18,272 nt of DNA from Gammaproteobacteria bacterium. GTDB lineage: Bacteria > Pseudomonadota > Gammaproteobacteria > SZUA-229. Positions 6,099 to 13,729 of the stretch are shown piece after piece. The position numbers and the translations under genes are program-made. The notes beneath the pieces were generated by a model that had not been told where the DNA came from, ran no database searches, and worked only from the letters and a program-made list of their open reading frames with translations. The stretch spans positions 1 through 18,272 of the forward strand of contig DAOWLL010000002.1 in assembly GCA_030641945.1 (NCBI GenBank). Reading direction: 5' to 3'. How positions within the stretch are numbered: the first letter of the stretch is position 1; each line of letters begins with the position of its first letter.

Positions 6099-6184
6099 AT
6101 AAATCCTTCATTGCAAACCGTGATGATATTAAACAGTGTATTCAGGGCTTGATGAATAAACAAAACAAGACAGAGACTAAATAA
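6095..6184 (+). CDS. Possible 29-aa coupling ORF between arsR and acr3
   Basis: The ATG overlaps the arsR TGA (ATGA at 6095-6098). The frame runs 29 codons to a TAA at 6182-6184, five bases before the acr3 ATG. It nearly fills the 91-base gap. The product begins MNKSFIANRDDIKQCIQGLM and is rich in Lys, Asn and Gln, with one cysteine. acr3 has only a weak ribosome-binding site, so termination and re-initiation from this frame would be a natural way to translate it. I do not recognise a family. It may simply be a spacer that stays open by chance. Confidence 0.35.
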   Translation: MNKSFIANRDDIKQCIQGLMNKQNKTETK

Positions 6185-6189
6185 CGATT

Positions 6190-7302
6190 ATGTCAGTACA
6201 AAGTGAAACCACTGCTAAAAAATCAGCCCGCGCTGGCATGGGACTATTTGAACGCTACCTGACGCTATGGGTGGCATTGTGCATTATCGCCGGAATTGGA
6301 CTGGGTCACTGGACCCCAGATACGTTTCACAGTATTGCACAGCTTGAAATAGCACAAATCAACTTGCCTGTTGCCATGCTGATCTGGCTGATGATTATTC
6401 CAATGCTGCTGAAGATTGATCTGAAAGCGCTAAAAAATGTCGGTGAACACTGGCGCGGCATCGGCGTCACACTGTTTGTTAACTGGGGTGTGAAGCCTTT
6501 TTCCATGGCGCTGTTAGGCTGGTTCTTTATCGGTTACCTTTTTCGAGGCTGGCTGCCCGAAGAACAGATTGACAGCTACATCGCCGGCCTGATATTGCTA
6601 GCTGCAGCACCTTGTACTGCGATGGTGTTTGTCTGGAGCAACCTGTCAAGAGGTGAACCGCATTTTACGCTGTCCCAGGTTGCGCTTAATGACGTCATCA
6701 TGGTGTTCGCGTTTGCGCCGATTGTTGCATTGCTGCTCGGCATGTCATCCATTGTGGTACCGTGGGACACGTTGCTGCTGTCTGTTTTGTTGTACATCGT
6801 TGTGCCCCTGGTAATCGCTAATATCTGGCGCAGGTTGTTGCTCATTGGCCGCAATGGCCAGCAAAGACTGGAGCGCACACTCAATACACTCCATCCCTGG
6901 TCACTGGGTGCATTACTCGCCACCCTGGTATTGCTGTTCGGTTTCCAGGGCGAACAGATCCTGAAACAGCCGCTGATTATTCTGCTGCTTGCTGTTCCAA
7001 TCCTGATACAGGTGCTGTTCAATTCGGGGCTTGCATACCTGCTCAACCGCGCCGTGAAATCACCACACTGTGTAGCCGGTCCGTCTGCCTTGATCGGCGC
7101 CAGTAATTTTTTCGAACTGGCGGTCGCTACTGCGATAGCCCTGTTTGGTTTCGAGTCCGGTGCAGCACTGGCAACGGTTGTTGGCGTGTTGATCGAAGTG
7201 CCGGTGATGTTGCTTGCCGTGCGAGTCGTTAACTCAACCGTTGGCTGGTATGAGCAGCGTGAAGGTATCCAGAGCTACGACGAGTGCTGTCCATCCAGCT
7301 AG
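6190..7302 (+). CDS. acr3: Acr3-type arsenite efflux transporter
   Basis: A 370-aa inner-membrane carrier of the ACR3 branch of the BART superfamily, with ten hydrophobic helices. It exports As(OH)3 or its anion using the proton gradient. The key residues are present: Cys142 in the fourth helix (LAAAPCTAMVFVWSNL), which is essential in characterised Acr3 proteins, and Glu309 in the GASNFFELAVA motif. Other family blocks are IPMLLKIDLKAL, NWGVKPFSMALLGW and QVALNDVIMVF. The C-terminal tail has an adjacent Cys pair (DECCPSS) not needed for the family. The start at ATG 6190 fits the length, but its ribosome-binding site is weak, suggesting coupling to the small ORF before it. Regulation is by the upstream ArsR. 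It often carries the symbol arsB in annotations, although it is unrelated to E. coli ArsB. Confidence 0.93.
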   Translation: MSVQSETTAKKSARAGMGLFERYLTLWVALCIIAGIGLGHWTPDTFHSIAQLEIAQINLPVAMLIWLMIIPMLLKIDLKALKNVGEHWRGIGVTLFVNWGVKPFSMALLGWFFIGYLFRGWLPEEQIDSYIAGLILLAAAPCTAMVFVWSNLSRGEPHFTLSQVALNDVIMVFAFAPIVALLLGMSSIVVPWDTLLLSVLLYIVVPLVIANIWRRLLLIGRNGQQRLERTLNTLHPWSLGALLATLVLLFGFQGEQILKQPLIILLLAVPILIQVLFNSGLAYLLNRAVKSPHCVAGPSALIGASNFFELAVATAIALFGFESGAALATVVGVLIEVPVMLLAVRVVNSTVGWYEQREGIQSYDECCPSS

Positions 7303-7370
7303 TGACCATAGAAGAATCTCCACTGTCCGCCATACGTGGAAGCTGGAAAAGGTTTGTTTTAAAGCCGAGG

Positions 7371-7395
7371 CCGCAAAGACGCGAAGGCCGCCGAG
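7371..7395 (+). repeat. Single arm of the 8-nt-unit repeat family
   Basis: CCGCAAAG, ACGCGAAG and GCCGCCGAG run head to tail, giving the same unit pattern as the other intergenic repeats in the window. I see no inverted partner in the following 500 bases, so it looks like an orphan half. It lies 68 bases after the acr3 stop. Confidence 0.4.
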
Positions 7396-7432
7396 AAAGC
7401 CTATGCTTTTATTGCATGGATATAAGAATAAT

Positions 7433-7789
7433 TTATAGGGTTTGAGTAAGTGCCATATATGCTGACTCAATGCTATCGCAGATAAAGACGTCCTTTTTAT
7501 CTAGATATGAATAGCTTGCACCGACTGCGTGACACATATTCTGTAACTCCTTCACCACATAAGCGATTTTAAAGAGGTCTCTATCTTCATTGAGCAAGCG
7601 AGATTTTGCTTCTATGGATAAACGATAATTACCCGTCCTGACTAATATTATCAAAAATGGCGGTGCAGACTTTTTGTGCAATGATTCCAGGACCCAATCG
7701 ATATCATCTAATGTTATTTCATCAGATGAATAGGCCTCCAGGATCTCTGTCCTGTTGTACTGCCAAAGTCGTATTTTGCCGTTATCCAC
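7433..7789 (-). CDS. Uncharacterised 118-aa protein, possibly STAS/SEC14-like fold
   Basis: The frame begins at a GTG (7789) with no clear ribosome-binding site. It is open for another ten codons upstream but without a better start. The N-terminus VDNGKIRLWQYN is followed by SDEITLDDIDWVLESLHKK, a strand PPFLIILVRTG, LSIEAKSRLLNE, LFKIAYVVKE and a closing DVFICDSIESAYMALTQTL. This strand/helix order, with a final IxSxExAxxxL helix, is like small bacterial proteins with a STAS/SEC14-like fold (the DUF7793-type group). That is a pattern-level guess, not a proven relation. No catalytic residues stand out. It looks more AT-rich than its neighbours and lies between the arsenic module and a repeat cluster, suggesting later arrival. 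Confidence 0.55.
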   Translation of the reverse strand: MDNGKIRLWQYNRTEILEAYSSDEITLDDIDWVLESLHKKSAPPFLIILVRTGNYRLSIEAKSRLLNEDRDLFKIAYVVKELQNMCHAVGASYSYLDKKDVFICDSIESAYMALTQTL

Positions 7790-7978
7790 GAAGTATTTAC
7801 TGCCTGTGCTTCTGTTTATGCCCTAAAAATTATTGAATTATGCCGTATATGGGTAAATAGTCCCACGTATTGGCGATGTCAAGTATTGATTGATTTTTAA
7901 TAAAGGGTCTTCACTGCATCAAGTGTGAAAAAAAATCAAATGATTACCACAGAGAACACAGAGGTACTTCGACTGTAT

Positions 7979-8030
7979 GTAGGAGCGGTTTTAACCGCGA
8001 ATTGTTAATGTTCGCGACTAAATCTCCTAC
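7979..8030. repeat. Degenerate REP pair
   Basis: The left REP (7979-8001) shares GTAGGAGCGGTTTTAACCGC with the REP at 3097. The right partner (8011-8030), TTCGCGACTAAATCTCCTAC, has lost about three bases and its inner complementarity compared with the copy at 3147-3170. It is a decaying BIME. Confidence 0.65.
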
Positions 8031-8033
8031 AGT

Positions 8034-8088
8034 GTAGCCCGGATGAAGTGCAACTGTTTAGACCGGACACATGGGTAACGTAATCCGG
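8034..8088 (+). repeat. GTAGCCCGGAT-type REP interrupted by a 25-bp insertion
   Basis: The flanks GTAGCCCGGATGAAGTGCAA (8034-8053) and GTAATCCGG (8080-8088) together give the familiar REP-like form. Between them lie 25 extra bases (8055-8079), beginning TGTTTAGACCGG and ending GGGTAAC. The trinucleotide AAC occurs on both sides of the junction (8052-8054 and 8077-8079). A 5' GTAG start is shared with the other REP class in the window. Confidence 0.5.
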
Positions 8089-8145
8089 TGATTCATGATA
8101 TATGGCTATTGAACCGCTGGATGCCAGCAAGGAACAGGACTTATG

Positions 8146-8219
8146 TCCACAGATAAACGCAGATGAACACGGATGAAAGCGATTTTAAGTTTCTAAATAT
8201 CTGTGTTCATCTGTGGATG
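8146..8219. repeat. Inverted CCACAGAT-type repeat
   Basis: The left arm (8147-8177) is built of CCACAGAT, AAACGCAGAT and GAACACGGAT. The right arm (8198-8219), ATCTGTGTTCATCTGTGG, is the inverted partner. The 20-base interior is AT-rich. Units are 8 to 10 bases long with the same CRCAGA core as the other elements. Confidence 0.65.
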
Positions 8220-8316
8220 TTGTTTTTAAACATTTGCGTGGGGCCGTGTAGCGGCAGGCGGACAAATATTCCCTATTCACCTCTGTGCACTCTGTGCCCT
8301 CTGTGGCAAATATTTT

Positions 8317-9405
8317 TTACATGTCGTACATCGTTTCTATAACACCACCGCCAAGACATACCTCATCCTGGTAAAACACTATCGACTGCCCGGGTGTGAT
8401 TGCGCGCTGCGCTTGTTCGAAATGAATGATGTATTTATCTTCTGACGGGCTTTCTATAGTGCACTGCTGGTCAGCCTGTCGGTAACGTATTTTTGCAGTG
8501 CAGGTTTTTACTGCCGATTCAGTACCATTAATCCAGTGGATATGACTGGTTTCCAGCGTGTTGTGATACAGGCGAGGGTGGTCCTGCCCCTGGGCGATGA
8601 TCAGTATATTGTTTTCAAGGTCTTTGTCGATCACATACCAGGGTGTTTCGTCGGCATTTTGCAGGCCGCCGATTCCCAGGCCTTTGCGCTGGCCCATGGT
8701 GTAGTACATCAGGCCATTGTGTTTGCCTAATGTTTCACCTGCATCTGATTGAATGATGCCCGGTTTTGCCGGCAGGTAGCGTTGCAGGAAAGTATCAAAA
8801 CGTCTTTCGCCGATAAAGCAGATGCCGGTGCTGTCTTTCTTGTCGTGCGTAGCCAGCTCGTGTTTGCGCGCAATCTCGCGTACTTCATTTTTTGGCAGCT
8901 CACCCACAGGAAACAACGCGTGTTCAAGCTGACTCTCGTTCAAGGCATGCAGAAAATAACTCTGGTCCTTGTTGTCATCGATGCCGCGCAGTAGTTGTGT
9001 CTGGCTGTTTGCGACGCGGGTACGCACATAATGGCCGGTGGCGATCCTGTCTGCACCCAGGCTCATTGCATGATCGAGGAAAGCGTGAAACTTGATTTCC
9101 CTGTTGCACAGAATGTCCGGGTTAGGTGTGCGCCCGGCGCTGTATTCATGCAGAAAATGCCTGAACACGCGGTCCCAGTATTCACTGGCGAAGTTGACAC
9201 TGTGTAAAACGATACCGAGCTTGTCGCAAACAGACTGGGCATCAGCGAGGTCTTCGGCTGCAGCGCAATAGTCCGCATCGTCATCTTCTTCCCAGTTCTT
9301 CATGAACAGGCCTTCGACGCTATAGCCCTGTTCGATCAGCAGCAATGCTGCAACGGAAGAGTCGACACCACCGGACATGCCGACCATGATTTTCTCTTTG
9401 CGCAT
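8317..9405 (-). CDS. mnmA: MnmA, tRNA-specific 2-thiouridylase
   Basis: A cytoplasmic enzyme (362 aa; family about 360-370) that installs the 2-thio group on wobble U34 of tRNA-Lys, -Glu and -Gln, using ATP and sulfur relayed by TusE. The PP-loop SGGVDSS lies at residues 11-17. The catalytic cysteines are Cys100 in [12 protein letters not shown] and Cys196 in [21 protein letters not shown]-like tRNA contacts ([11 protein letters not shown], 145-155) and [11 protein letters not shown] are also present. The N-terminus [13 protein letters not shown] is short but normal. An internal ATG at 9387 has a better upstream purine run but would cut the first strand. It is the last gene of the run DUF2062-nudJ-mnmA, 19 bases after nudJ. 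Its usual downstream partner hflD is displaced. Confidence 0.96.
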   Translation of the reverse strand: MRKEKIMVGMSGGVDSSVAALLLIEQGYSVEGLFMKNWEEDDDADYCAAAEDLADAQSVCDKLGIVLHSVNFASEYWDRVFRHFLHEYSAGRTPNPDILCNREIKFHAFLDHAMSLGADRIATGHYVRTRVANSQTQLLRGIDDNKDQSYFLHALNESQLEHALFPVGELPKNEVREIARKHELATHDKKDSTGICFIGERRFDTFLQRYLPAKPGIIQSDAGETLGKHNGLMYYTMGQRKGLGIGGLQNADETPWYVIDKDLENNILIIAQGQDHPRLYHNTLETSHIHWINGTESAVKTCTAKIRYRQADQQCTIESPSEDKYIIHFEQAQRAITPGQSIVFYQDEVCLGGGVIETMYDM

Positions 9406-9424
9406 GTTAATGAGAGGTTGCCGG

Positions 9425-9889
9425 TTAGAGGCCGATATCGGATGCTATATGTTCGAGGATATCCAGGCTGTAGCGTCTGCCTTCCAGGTAATCGTCAATG
9501 GTGCGTAAGACCATTGGACTGCGGAGCTTGTGGTTATTGTCCATCAACTCATCACGGCTTAACCACAATGCCTGTTCAACACCATGATCCAGCACGTGGC
9601 TCTTGTTGTGCTCATAACAGGAGCCGCAGAATGAAAAGCGCAAATAGGATTCACTGTGTACCGGGTGGCGCCACAACTGGATACCAACCAGTGCATCCGG
9701 CTGGAATGTCCATGCGGTTTCCTCGAAGGTCTCGCGTATGACGGCTCCAATCAGGCTTTCGCCTGAATCCAGGTGGCCTGCAGGCTGGTTGTAGACCAGT
9801 TGCCCATCAACCATTTCCTCGACTATAAGGAACTTGCCGTCTTTTTCAGCAATAGCAGCAACGGTGACATGTGGCTTCCAGATCATCAT
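9425..9889 (-). CDS. nudJ: NudJ-type Nudix phosphatase
   Basis: A 154-aa Nudix hydrolase resembling E. coli NudJ (YmfB), which removes phosphate from nucleoside di/triphosphates and from hydroxymethylpyrimidine pyrophosphate. The Nudix box reads [20 protein letters not shown]. The glycine that normally follows (EExG) is Ala and the next hydrophobic position is Trp, a small departure from consensus, while the metal-binding glutamates are kept. The start [22 protein letters not shown], the strand NQPAGHL and the end [24 protein letters not shown] match NudJ. The ATG overlaps the stop of the DUF2062 gene (ATGA), and mnmA follows after 19 bases, so the three genes are probably one operon. NudJ next to MnmA is a common gammaproteobacterial pairing. 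Confidence 0.92.
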   Translation of the reverse strand: MMIWKPHVTVAAIAEKDGKFLIVEEMVDGQLVYNQPAGHLDSGESLIGAVIRETFEETAWTFQPDALVGIQLWRHPVHSESYLRFSFCGSCYEHNKSHVLDHGVEQALWLSRDELMDNNHKLRSPMVLRTIDDYLEGRRYSLDILEHIASDIGL

Positions 9890-10401
9890 AGTGGTGTGCC
9901 TTTTCGTTTGGAGCGTTTTTTTCTGACGGCGTAGATCCAGAGCTGGCTGACCGTGAAATAGCCGAGCATACTACTGCTGGTTGCGAGTATGAAGCATCCG
10001 GTCAAAAACGGCTTCCAGCTGCTGGCAAGTTCATTCGCCAGCCATTCGAAAGTCAGCTGGAACTCGAAATCCTGTGGCGGTTCGCCAATCACCCAGGTGC
10101 CGACCAGGTAGGCGAAATAGAACATCGGCGGGATGCTGACCGGATTGCTGATCCACACCAGCACAACGGACAGCGCCATGTTCGTGCGGAACATGATCGC
10201 CGCAGCCGCGGCGAATAACATCTGAGTTGGCACCGGTACCCAGGCGAAGAACAGGCCGACGGCGACCGCACCCGCCATGGAACGCCTGTTAATGTGCCAC
10301 AAATTCGGTTCATGCAATACATCGCCAAATACACGCAGGTATTTATGTTTCTTTACCTCGGTATGGCTGGGCATGAAGCGTTTGAAGAATTTGCGCGGCA
10401 T
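9886..10401 (-). CDS. DUF2062 small membrane protein
   Basis: A 171-aa inner-membrane protein of the DUF2062 family, function unknown. The start MPRKFFKRFMPSH is preferred, as the frame extends 24 codons further upstream (to 10473) with residues unlike the family. Family blocks: LHEPNLWHINRRSMAGAVAVGLFFAWVPVPTQM, a membrane segment LFAAAAAIMFRTNMALSVVLVWISNPVSIPPMFYFAYLVG, and a final helix FLTGCFILATSSSMLGYFTVSQLWIYAV before a basic tail. Its stop overlaps nudJ, so it leads the nudJ-mnmA operon. It is divergent from comEC. In other gammaproteobacteria DUF2062 genes are also often found next to comEC. Confidence 0.88.
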   Translation of the reverse strand: MPRKFFKRFMPSHTEVKKHKYLRVFGDVLHEPNLWHINRRSMAGAVAVGLFFAWVPVPTQMLFAAAAAIMFRTNMALSVVLVWISNPVSIPPMFYFAYLVGTWVIGEPPQDFEFQLTFEWLANELASSWKPFLTGCFILATSSSMLGYFTVSQLWIYAVRKKRSKRKGTPL

Positions 10402-10561
10402 CAGGTCGGTTTTGGTGTTGGTTGTAACTGCATCCCTTGTTACTGCTTGAATCAGGATGTGATCTAAATTCAATTGGCGTAAATTATGGTCCTAAATCTA
10501 ATTATTGGCAAACCGGCCATAGCGCGGCTGGCTAACTGACATAATGTCACAGGAACATGGA

Positions 10562-12883
10562 ATGTTTCATATTGCACTATCACTCCTGGCAGGTATTCTC
10601 AGCCTAAATCTTTTCCCGGAATTGCCCGGGAACATCATCTACCTTGCGCTGTTTGTAGCAGCAACGGCATGGTACGTCAAAACAGGCAGCGTATTCGAAA
10701 ATGTCTATCGTTCGCTAGCCATATTTGTGTTCGGTATGTGCTGGGCACAGCTTCATGCATCAGATTATCTGCAGCACCTACTTCCAGAAGAGCTCGCGGG
10801 TAAAGATTTCGTCATCACTGGCACTATATGCGACATTCCGGCTTCAGCTGAAACAGTACAGCGCTTTATTCTGGAGCTTGAGGCATTCAGCGCTCACGAT
10901 TATTCCGGTCCTGTGCCTGAAAAGTTAAAGCTAAGCTGGTACTACGGCGAGCCAGTACGTGCAGGTGAAACCTGGCAATTTAAAGTCCGCCTGAAACCGC
11001 CGCATGGTTTTATGAACCCAGGCGGGTTTGACTATGAAGCCTGGCTGTTTCAGAACGGCATCAATGCCACTGGCTATGTCCGCAAGAGTGAAATTAATCG
11101 AAAGCTACAGCCCGCTGCATTACTCGATGGCACGGCTACCCGGCAAACTATTGCAGAAAACATAGAATCAGTACTTCACGACTCGGCCTTTGCGGGATTT
11201 GTTGCCGCGCTGGCCGTAGGTGATCGTTCCGCTATCGATCCTCATCAATGGCGGGTGTTGATAAACACGGGCACCAATCATTTGATGGCGATTTCCGGTC
11301 TCCATATCGGGCTTGCCGCAGCATTTGGCTACTGGTTGTGCCGGCGGCTGTTTCCAGCCCGGGCTATGCAATTTATTCCCGCACAACATGCGGCGATGAT
11401 ATGTGCCGTCATCATTGCGCTGGCGTATGCAATGCTGGCAGGTTTTGCTATTCCAACACAAAGAGCCCTGCTCATGTTGATGTGCGTCGCCTGTGCATCA
11501 TTGCTCAGGCGCACCTCACGCCCCATGGATGTGCTTGCGCTAGCACTGGTGCTGGTACTGTTGTGGGACCCTGCATCAGTTATGTCTGCAGGATTCTGGT
11601 TCTCTTTTCTTGCCGTTGCAGTCATCTTCTATGCGCTTACTGGCCGCATGGCCCAGTCACGCTGGTTGAAATGGGGATGGATGCAGATTGTGATCGCACT
11701 GGCCCTGTTTCCCCTGTCATTGTTTATGTTTCAGCAAACTTCTCTGGTTTCTCCGCTGGCAAATTTATTCATGGTTCCCTATGTCAGTTTGCTGGTAGTG
11801 CCGCTTATTCTGCTGGCTTTAGTGATGCTGCCATTATCAGCGACTGCATCTGCTGCACTGTTCAGTGTTGCTGGCCGCCTGTTTGAGCTCATCTGGCCCT
11901 TGTTGCAGTGGCTGTCTGATTTGCCTTATTCACACTGGCTCAAGCCACAGCCCGGTATCCTGATAACAATACTGGCACTGCTGGGTGTGGCCATCATGCT
12001 TGCACCACGAATACAGTACTGGCGTGCTGCGGGTGTCATATTATTGATACCGGCAGTGACATGGCAACCGCAAGCACCGCAACACGGGGCCTATGAGCTG
12101 AATGTACTCGATGTCGGACAGGGACTGGCTATCGTTGTCAGGACGCACTCCCATACCCTGGTGTATGACACCGGCGCACATTTTAGTGACCGCCTGGATA
12201 GCGGTAATGCAGTGCTGCTGCCTTTCCTTACACATGAGGGTATTGAGTCAATTGATCTGCTGATGATCAGCCACGGCGATGACGACCATATCGGCGGTGC
12301 GGCATCACTGCTCGAGGCTTACCCGCAAACGCCGGTGTTGGGTCAGGGTATCGAAAAGCTGGCTGCGGCTAGCCGCAATCCATGCAAAGCAGGTCAGAAA
12401 TGGCAGTGGGATGGCGTCGTATTTACACTACTGCACCCGGATGGTGCAGTTTACACAGCGACAAATAACCGTTCTTGTGTGCTGAAGATAACGGGCATGG
12501 GTGGTTCGGTACTGCTTACCGGGGATATAGAAAAAAAGGTTGAAACCAGGCTGTTGCAGCATAAAAAGGACCTGCTGTCAGCAGACATCCTCATCGCGCC
12601 CCATCATGGCAGCAAAAGCTCGTCTGGCACCGATTTCATCGAGGCGGTATCTCCGCAGATAGTGGTTTTTGCTGCCGGTTACCGTAATCGTTACCAGTTT
12701 CCGAAGCCGGAAATTGTCGAGCGTTTCGCCGCGCAGGGGGCACAGATGTATATGAGCGGCCATGCGGGCGCCATCAGAATGGTCGTTCATCCACAGTCTG
12801 GCATTGCTCCCGTTGAGAGCTACCGGGAGAACCACGGAAAATATTGGAATCAACTGCTACCGAAGCTTCGCCAAGATGGCTAA
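10562..12883 (+). CDS. comEC: ComEC/Rec2 DNA-uptake channel
   Basis: A 773-aa inner-membrane protein that forms the channel for single-stranded DNA in natural transformation. An N-terminal helical hairpin and DUF4131-type OB-like region (about residues 1-180) precede the Competence domain: FAGFVAALAVGDRSAI, NTGTNHLMAISGLHIGLAAAFGYWL, then many helices. A metallo-beta-lactamase domain ends the protein, with ELNVLDVGQGLAIVV, the metal motif SHGDDDHIGGAASLL, VLLTGDIE and IAPHHGSKSSSG. All are intact, so nuclease function is plausible. ATG 10562 is preferred because AGGA lies 7 bases before it and the family begins with a short hydrophilic stub; ATG 10544 is in frame and adds six residues. Whether the strain is competent cannot be told, as no pilus or comEA gene is here. 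The divergent partner is DUF2062. Confidence 0.93.
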   Translation: MFHIALSLLAGILSLNLFPELPGNIIYLALFVAATAWYVKTGSVFENVYRSLAIFVFGMCWAQLHASDYLQHLLPEELAGKDFVITGTICDIPASAETVQRFILELEAFSAHDYSGPVPEKLKLSWYYGEPVRAGETWQFKVRLKPPHGFMNPGGFDYEAWLFQNGINATGYVRKSEINRKLQPAALLDGTATRQTIAENIESVLHDSAFAGFVAALAVGDRSAIDPHQWRVLINTGTNHLMAISGLHIGLAAAFGYWLCRRLFPARAMQFIPAQHAAMICAVIIALAYAMLAGFAIPTQRALLMLMCVACASLLRRTSRPMDVLALALVLVLLWDPASVMSAGFWFSFLAVAVIFYALTGRMAQSRWLKWGWMQIVIALALFPLSLFMFQQTSLVSPLANLFMVPYVSLLVVPLILLALVMLPLSATASAALFSVAGRLFELIWPLLQWLSDLPYSHWLKPQPGILITILALLGVAIMLAPRIQYWRAAGVILLIPAVTWQPQAPQHGAYELNVLDVGQGLAIVVRTHSHTLVYDTGAHFSDRLDSGNAVLLPFLTHEGIESIDLLMISHGDDDHIGGAASLLEAYPQTPVLGQGIEKLAAASRNPCKAGQKWQWDGVVFTLLHPDGAVYTATNNRSCVLKITGMGGSVLLTGDIEKKVETRLLQHKKDLLSADILIAPHHGSKSSSGTDFIEAVSPQIVVFAAGYRNRYQFPKPEIVERFAAQGAQMYMSGHAGAIRMVVHPQSGIAPVESYRENHGKYWNQLLPKLRQDG

Positions 12884-12934
12884 TTTCAAGTATCATAGGC
12901 CGCTGTACGGGCCTTGCCCGCAAATAACTAATAA

Positions 12935-13092
12935 GGAAGCTCTGATCAAGTCGTGAACTCGTGTCTTGCGCCCAAAAATTTCCGGTATCGGCGTTGCAAA
13001 TCTTCGCAATAGCTCGCTCACGCGCGATTCGCGCCTTGATACCGAACATTTTGAATCGCAATCTACTTCGTCCAGACTTAATCAGAGGTTCC
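12935..13092. mobile_element. 158-bp MITE between comEC and exbB
   Basis: Terminal inverted repeats GGAAGCTCTGATCAAGTC (12935-12952) and, inverted, GGAACCTCTGATTAAGTC (13075-13092) match at 16 of 18 bases. Both ends are flanked by the direct repeat ATAA (12931-12934 and 13093-13096), a 4-bp target duplication. There is no transposase gene. The GGAAnCTCTGA end resembles ends of some IS5-family elements, and IS5 itself makes 4-bp duplications at similar targets, but that link is from memory. One minus-strand frame stays open across the whole element. It separates comEC from exbB and ends 25 bases before the exbB start, so it may alter transcription of the essential lipid A genes. Confidence 0.8.
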
Positions 13093-13117
13093 ATAACATA
13101 ATAAAAACAGGTGGGAT

Positions 13118-13729
13118 GTGTTTGAGTTGGTAAAATCCGGCGGCTGGCTGATGCTGCCAATAATAATCTGTTCTGTCATTTCTATTTCAATCATCGTCGA
13201 GCGATTCTGGAGCCTGCAGCGTGAGAAGGTACTACCCAGGCACCTGGTCGCATCGGTCTGGCACATGATCAAGACCGGCAAGCTGGAAGCCTCGAAAATT
13301 GAAGAAGTCGGCAGACAGTCTGCGCTCGGCAAGGTGCTGACCGCAGGGGTTAATAACAGGCAGCACAGGCGCGAGCGCATCAAGGAGAGTATTGAAGAAC
13401 GTGGCCGTGAAGTTGTGCATGAACTCGAACGCTTTCTCAATCCGCTCGGTACCATCGCCTCGATTTCGCCATTACTGGGTCTGCTTGGTACTGTGGTTGG
13501 CATGATCAAGGTGTTTACTGCTATCACCACGCACGGCGTCGGCAATCCTGCCGTGCTGGCCAATGGCATATCACAGGCCATGATTACAACCGCTGCGGGC
13601 CTGTCAGTTGCCATCGTAAGCCTGATCTTCTATCGCTATTTCAGGCGCCGTGTCGACACCATCGTGGTAGAGATAGAACGTGAAGCCATCAAGATGGTCG
13701 ATGTCATCCACAAAAACCGTGAAAACTAA
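13118..13729 (+). CDS. exbB: ExbB/TolQ-family proton channel subunit
   Basis: A 203-aa MotA/TolQ/ExbB-type inner-membrane protein that, with ExbD, uses the proton gradient to energise envelope processes. Three membrane helices are seen: about 10-30 (WLMLPIIICSVISISIIVERF), 112-134 (TIASISPLLGLLGTVVGMIKVF) and 156-174 (ITTAAGLSVAIVSLIFYRY). A basic cytoplasmic loop lies between helices 1 and 2. The start is a GTG with AGG six bases upstream, and VFELVKSGGW matches the family start. Its TAA stop abuts the exbD ATG with no gap. In gammaproteobacteria this exbBD pair upstream of msbA/lpxK is common. The TonB-like partner is not in the window, so its exact client is unknown. Confidence 0.93.
   Translation: MFELVKSGGWLMLPIIICSVISISIIVERFWSLQREKVLPRHLVASVWHMIKTGKLEASKIEEVGRQSALGKVLTAGVNNRQHRRERIKESIEERGREVVHELERFLNPLGTIASISPLLGLLGTVVGMIKVFTAITTHGVGNPAVLANGISQAMITTAAGLSVAIVSLIFYRYFRRRVDTIVVEIEREAIKMVDVIHKNREN

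Larger units (their letters stand above)
7946..8307. repeat. Composite nested-repeat island between the orphan gene and mnmA
   Basis: Outer arms are CCACAGAG-AACACAGAG (from 7947) and, inverted, CCTCTGTGCACTCTGTGCCC followed by TCTGTGG (8280-8306). Between them in order are a degenerate REP pair (7979-8030), a GTAGCCCGGAT-type REP split by a short insertion (8034-8088) and a third inverted repeat made of CCACAGAT-type units (8146-8219). There is no ORF of note. Position after the mnmA stop suggests that it may also act as a terminator. Confidence 0.7.

Noticed and set aside
8055..8079. Naming the 25-bp insertion as an end of a specific IS family
   Set aside because: It vaguely recalls insertion-sequence ends, but I cannot place it without a database search.
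2969..8307. CRISPR array from the recurring short repeats
   Set aside because: Units are 8-10 nt and contiguous, inverted in pairs, without regular unique spacers and without cas genes.
11248..11886. 212-codon plus-strand open frame inside comEC
   Set aside because: It is in another frame of a strongly conserved gene and its translation is Cys/Ser-rich with no family pattern.
12908..12920. CGGGC-CTT-GCCCG hairpin after comEC as a terminator
   Set aside because: The stem is only 5 bp and no run of T follows.
12774..13160. 128-codon minus-strand frame through the MITE
   Set aside because: It overlaps the end of comEC, the MITE and the start of exbB; only the openness of the MITE is of note, mentioned in its finding.
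13078..13614. 178-codon minus-strand open frame opposite exbB
   Set aside because: It is antisense to a clear exbB gene and its product looks like a composition shadow (Ser/Thr/Met-rich, no domains).
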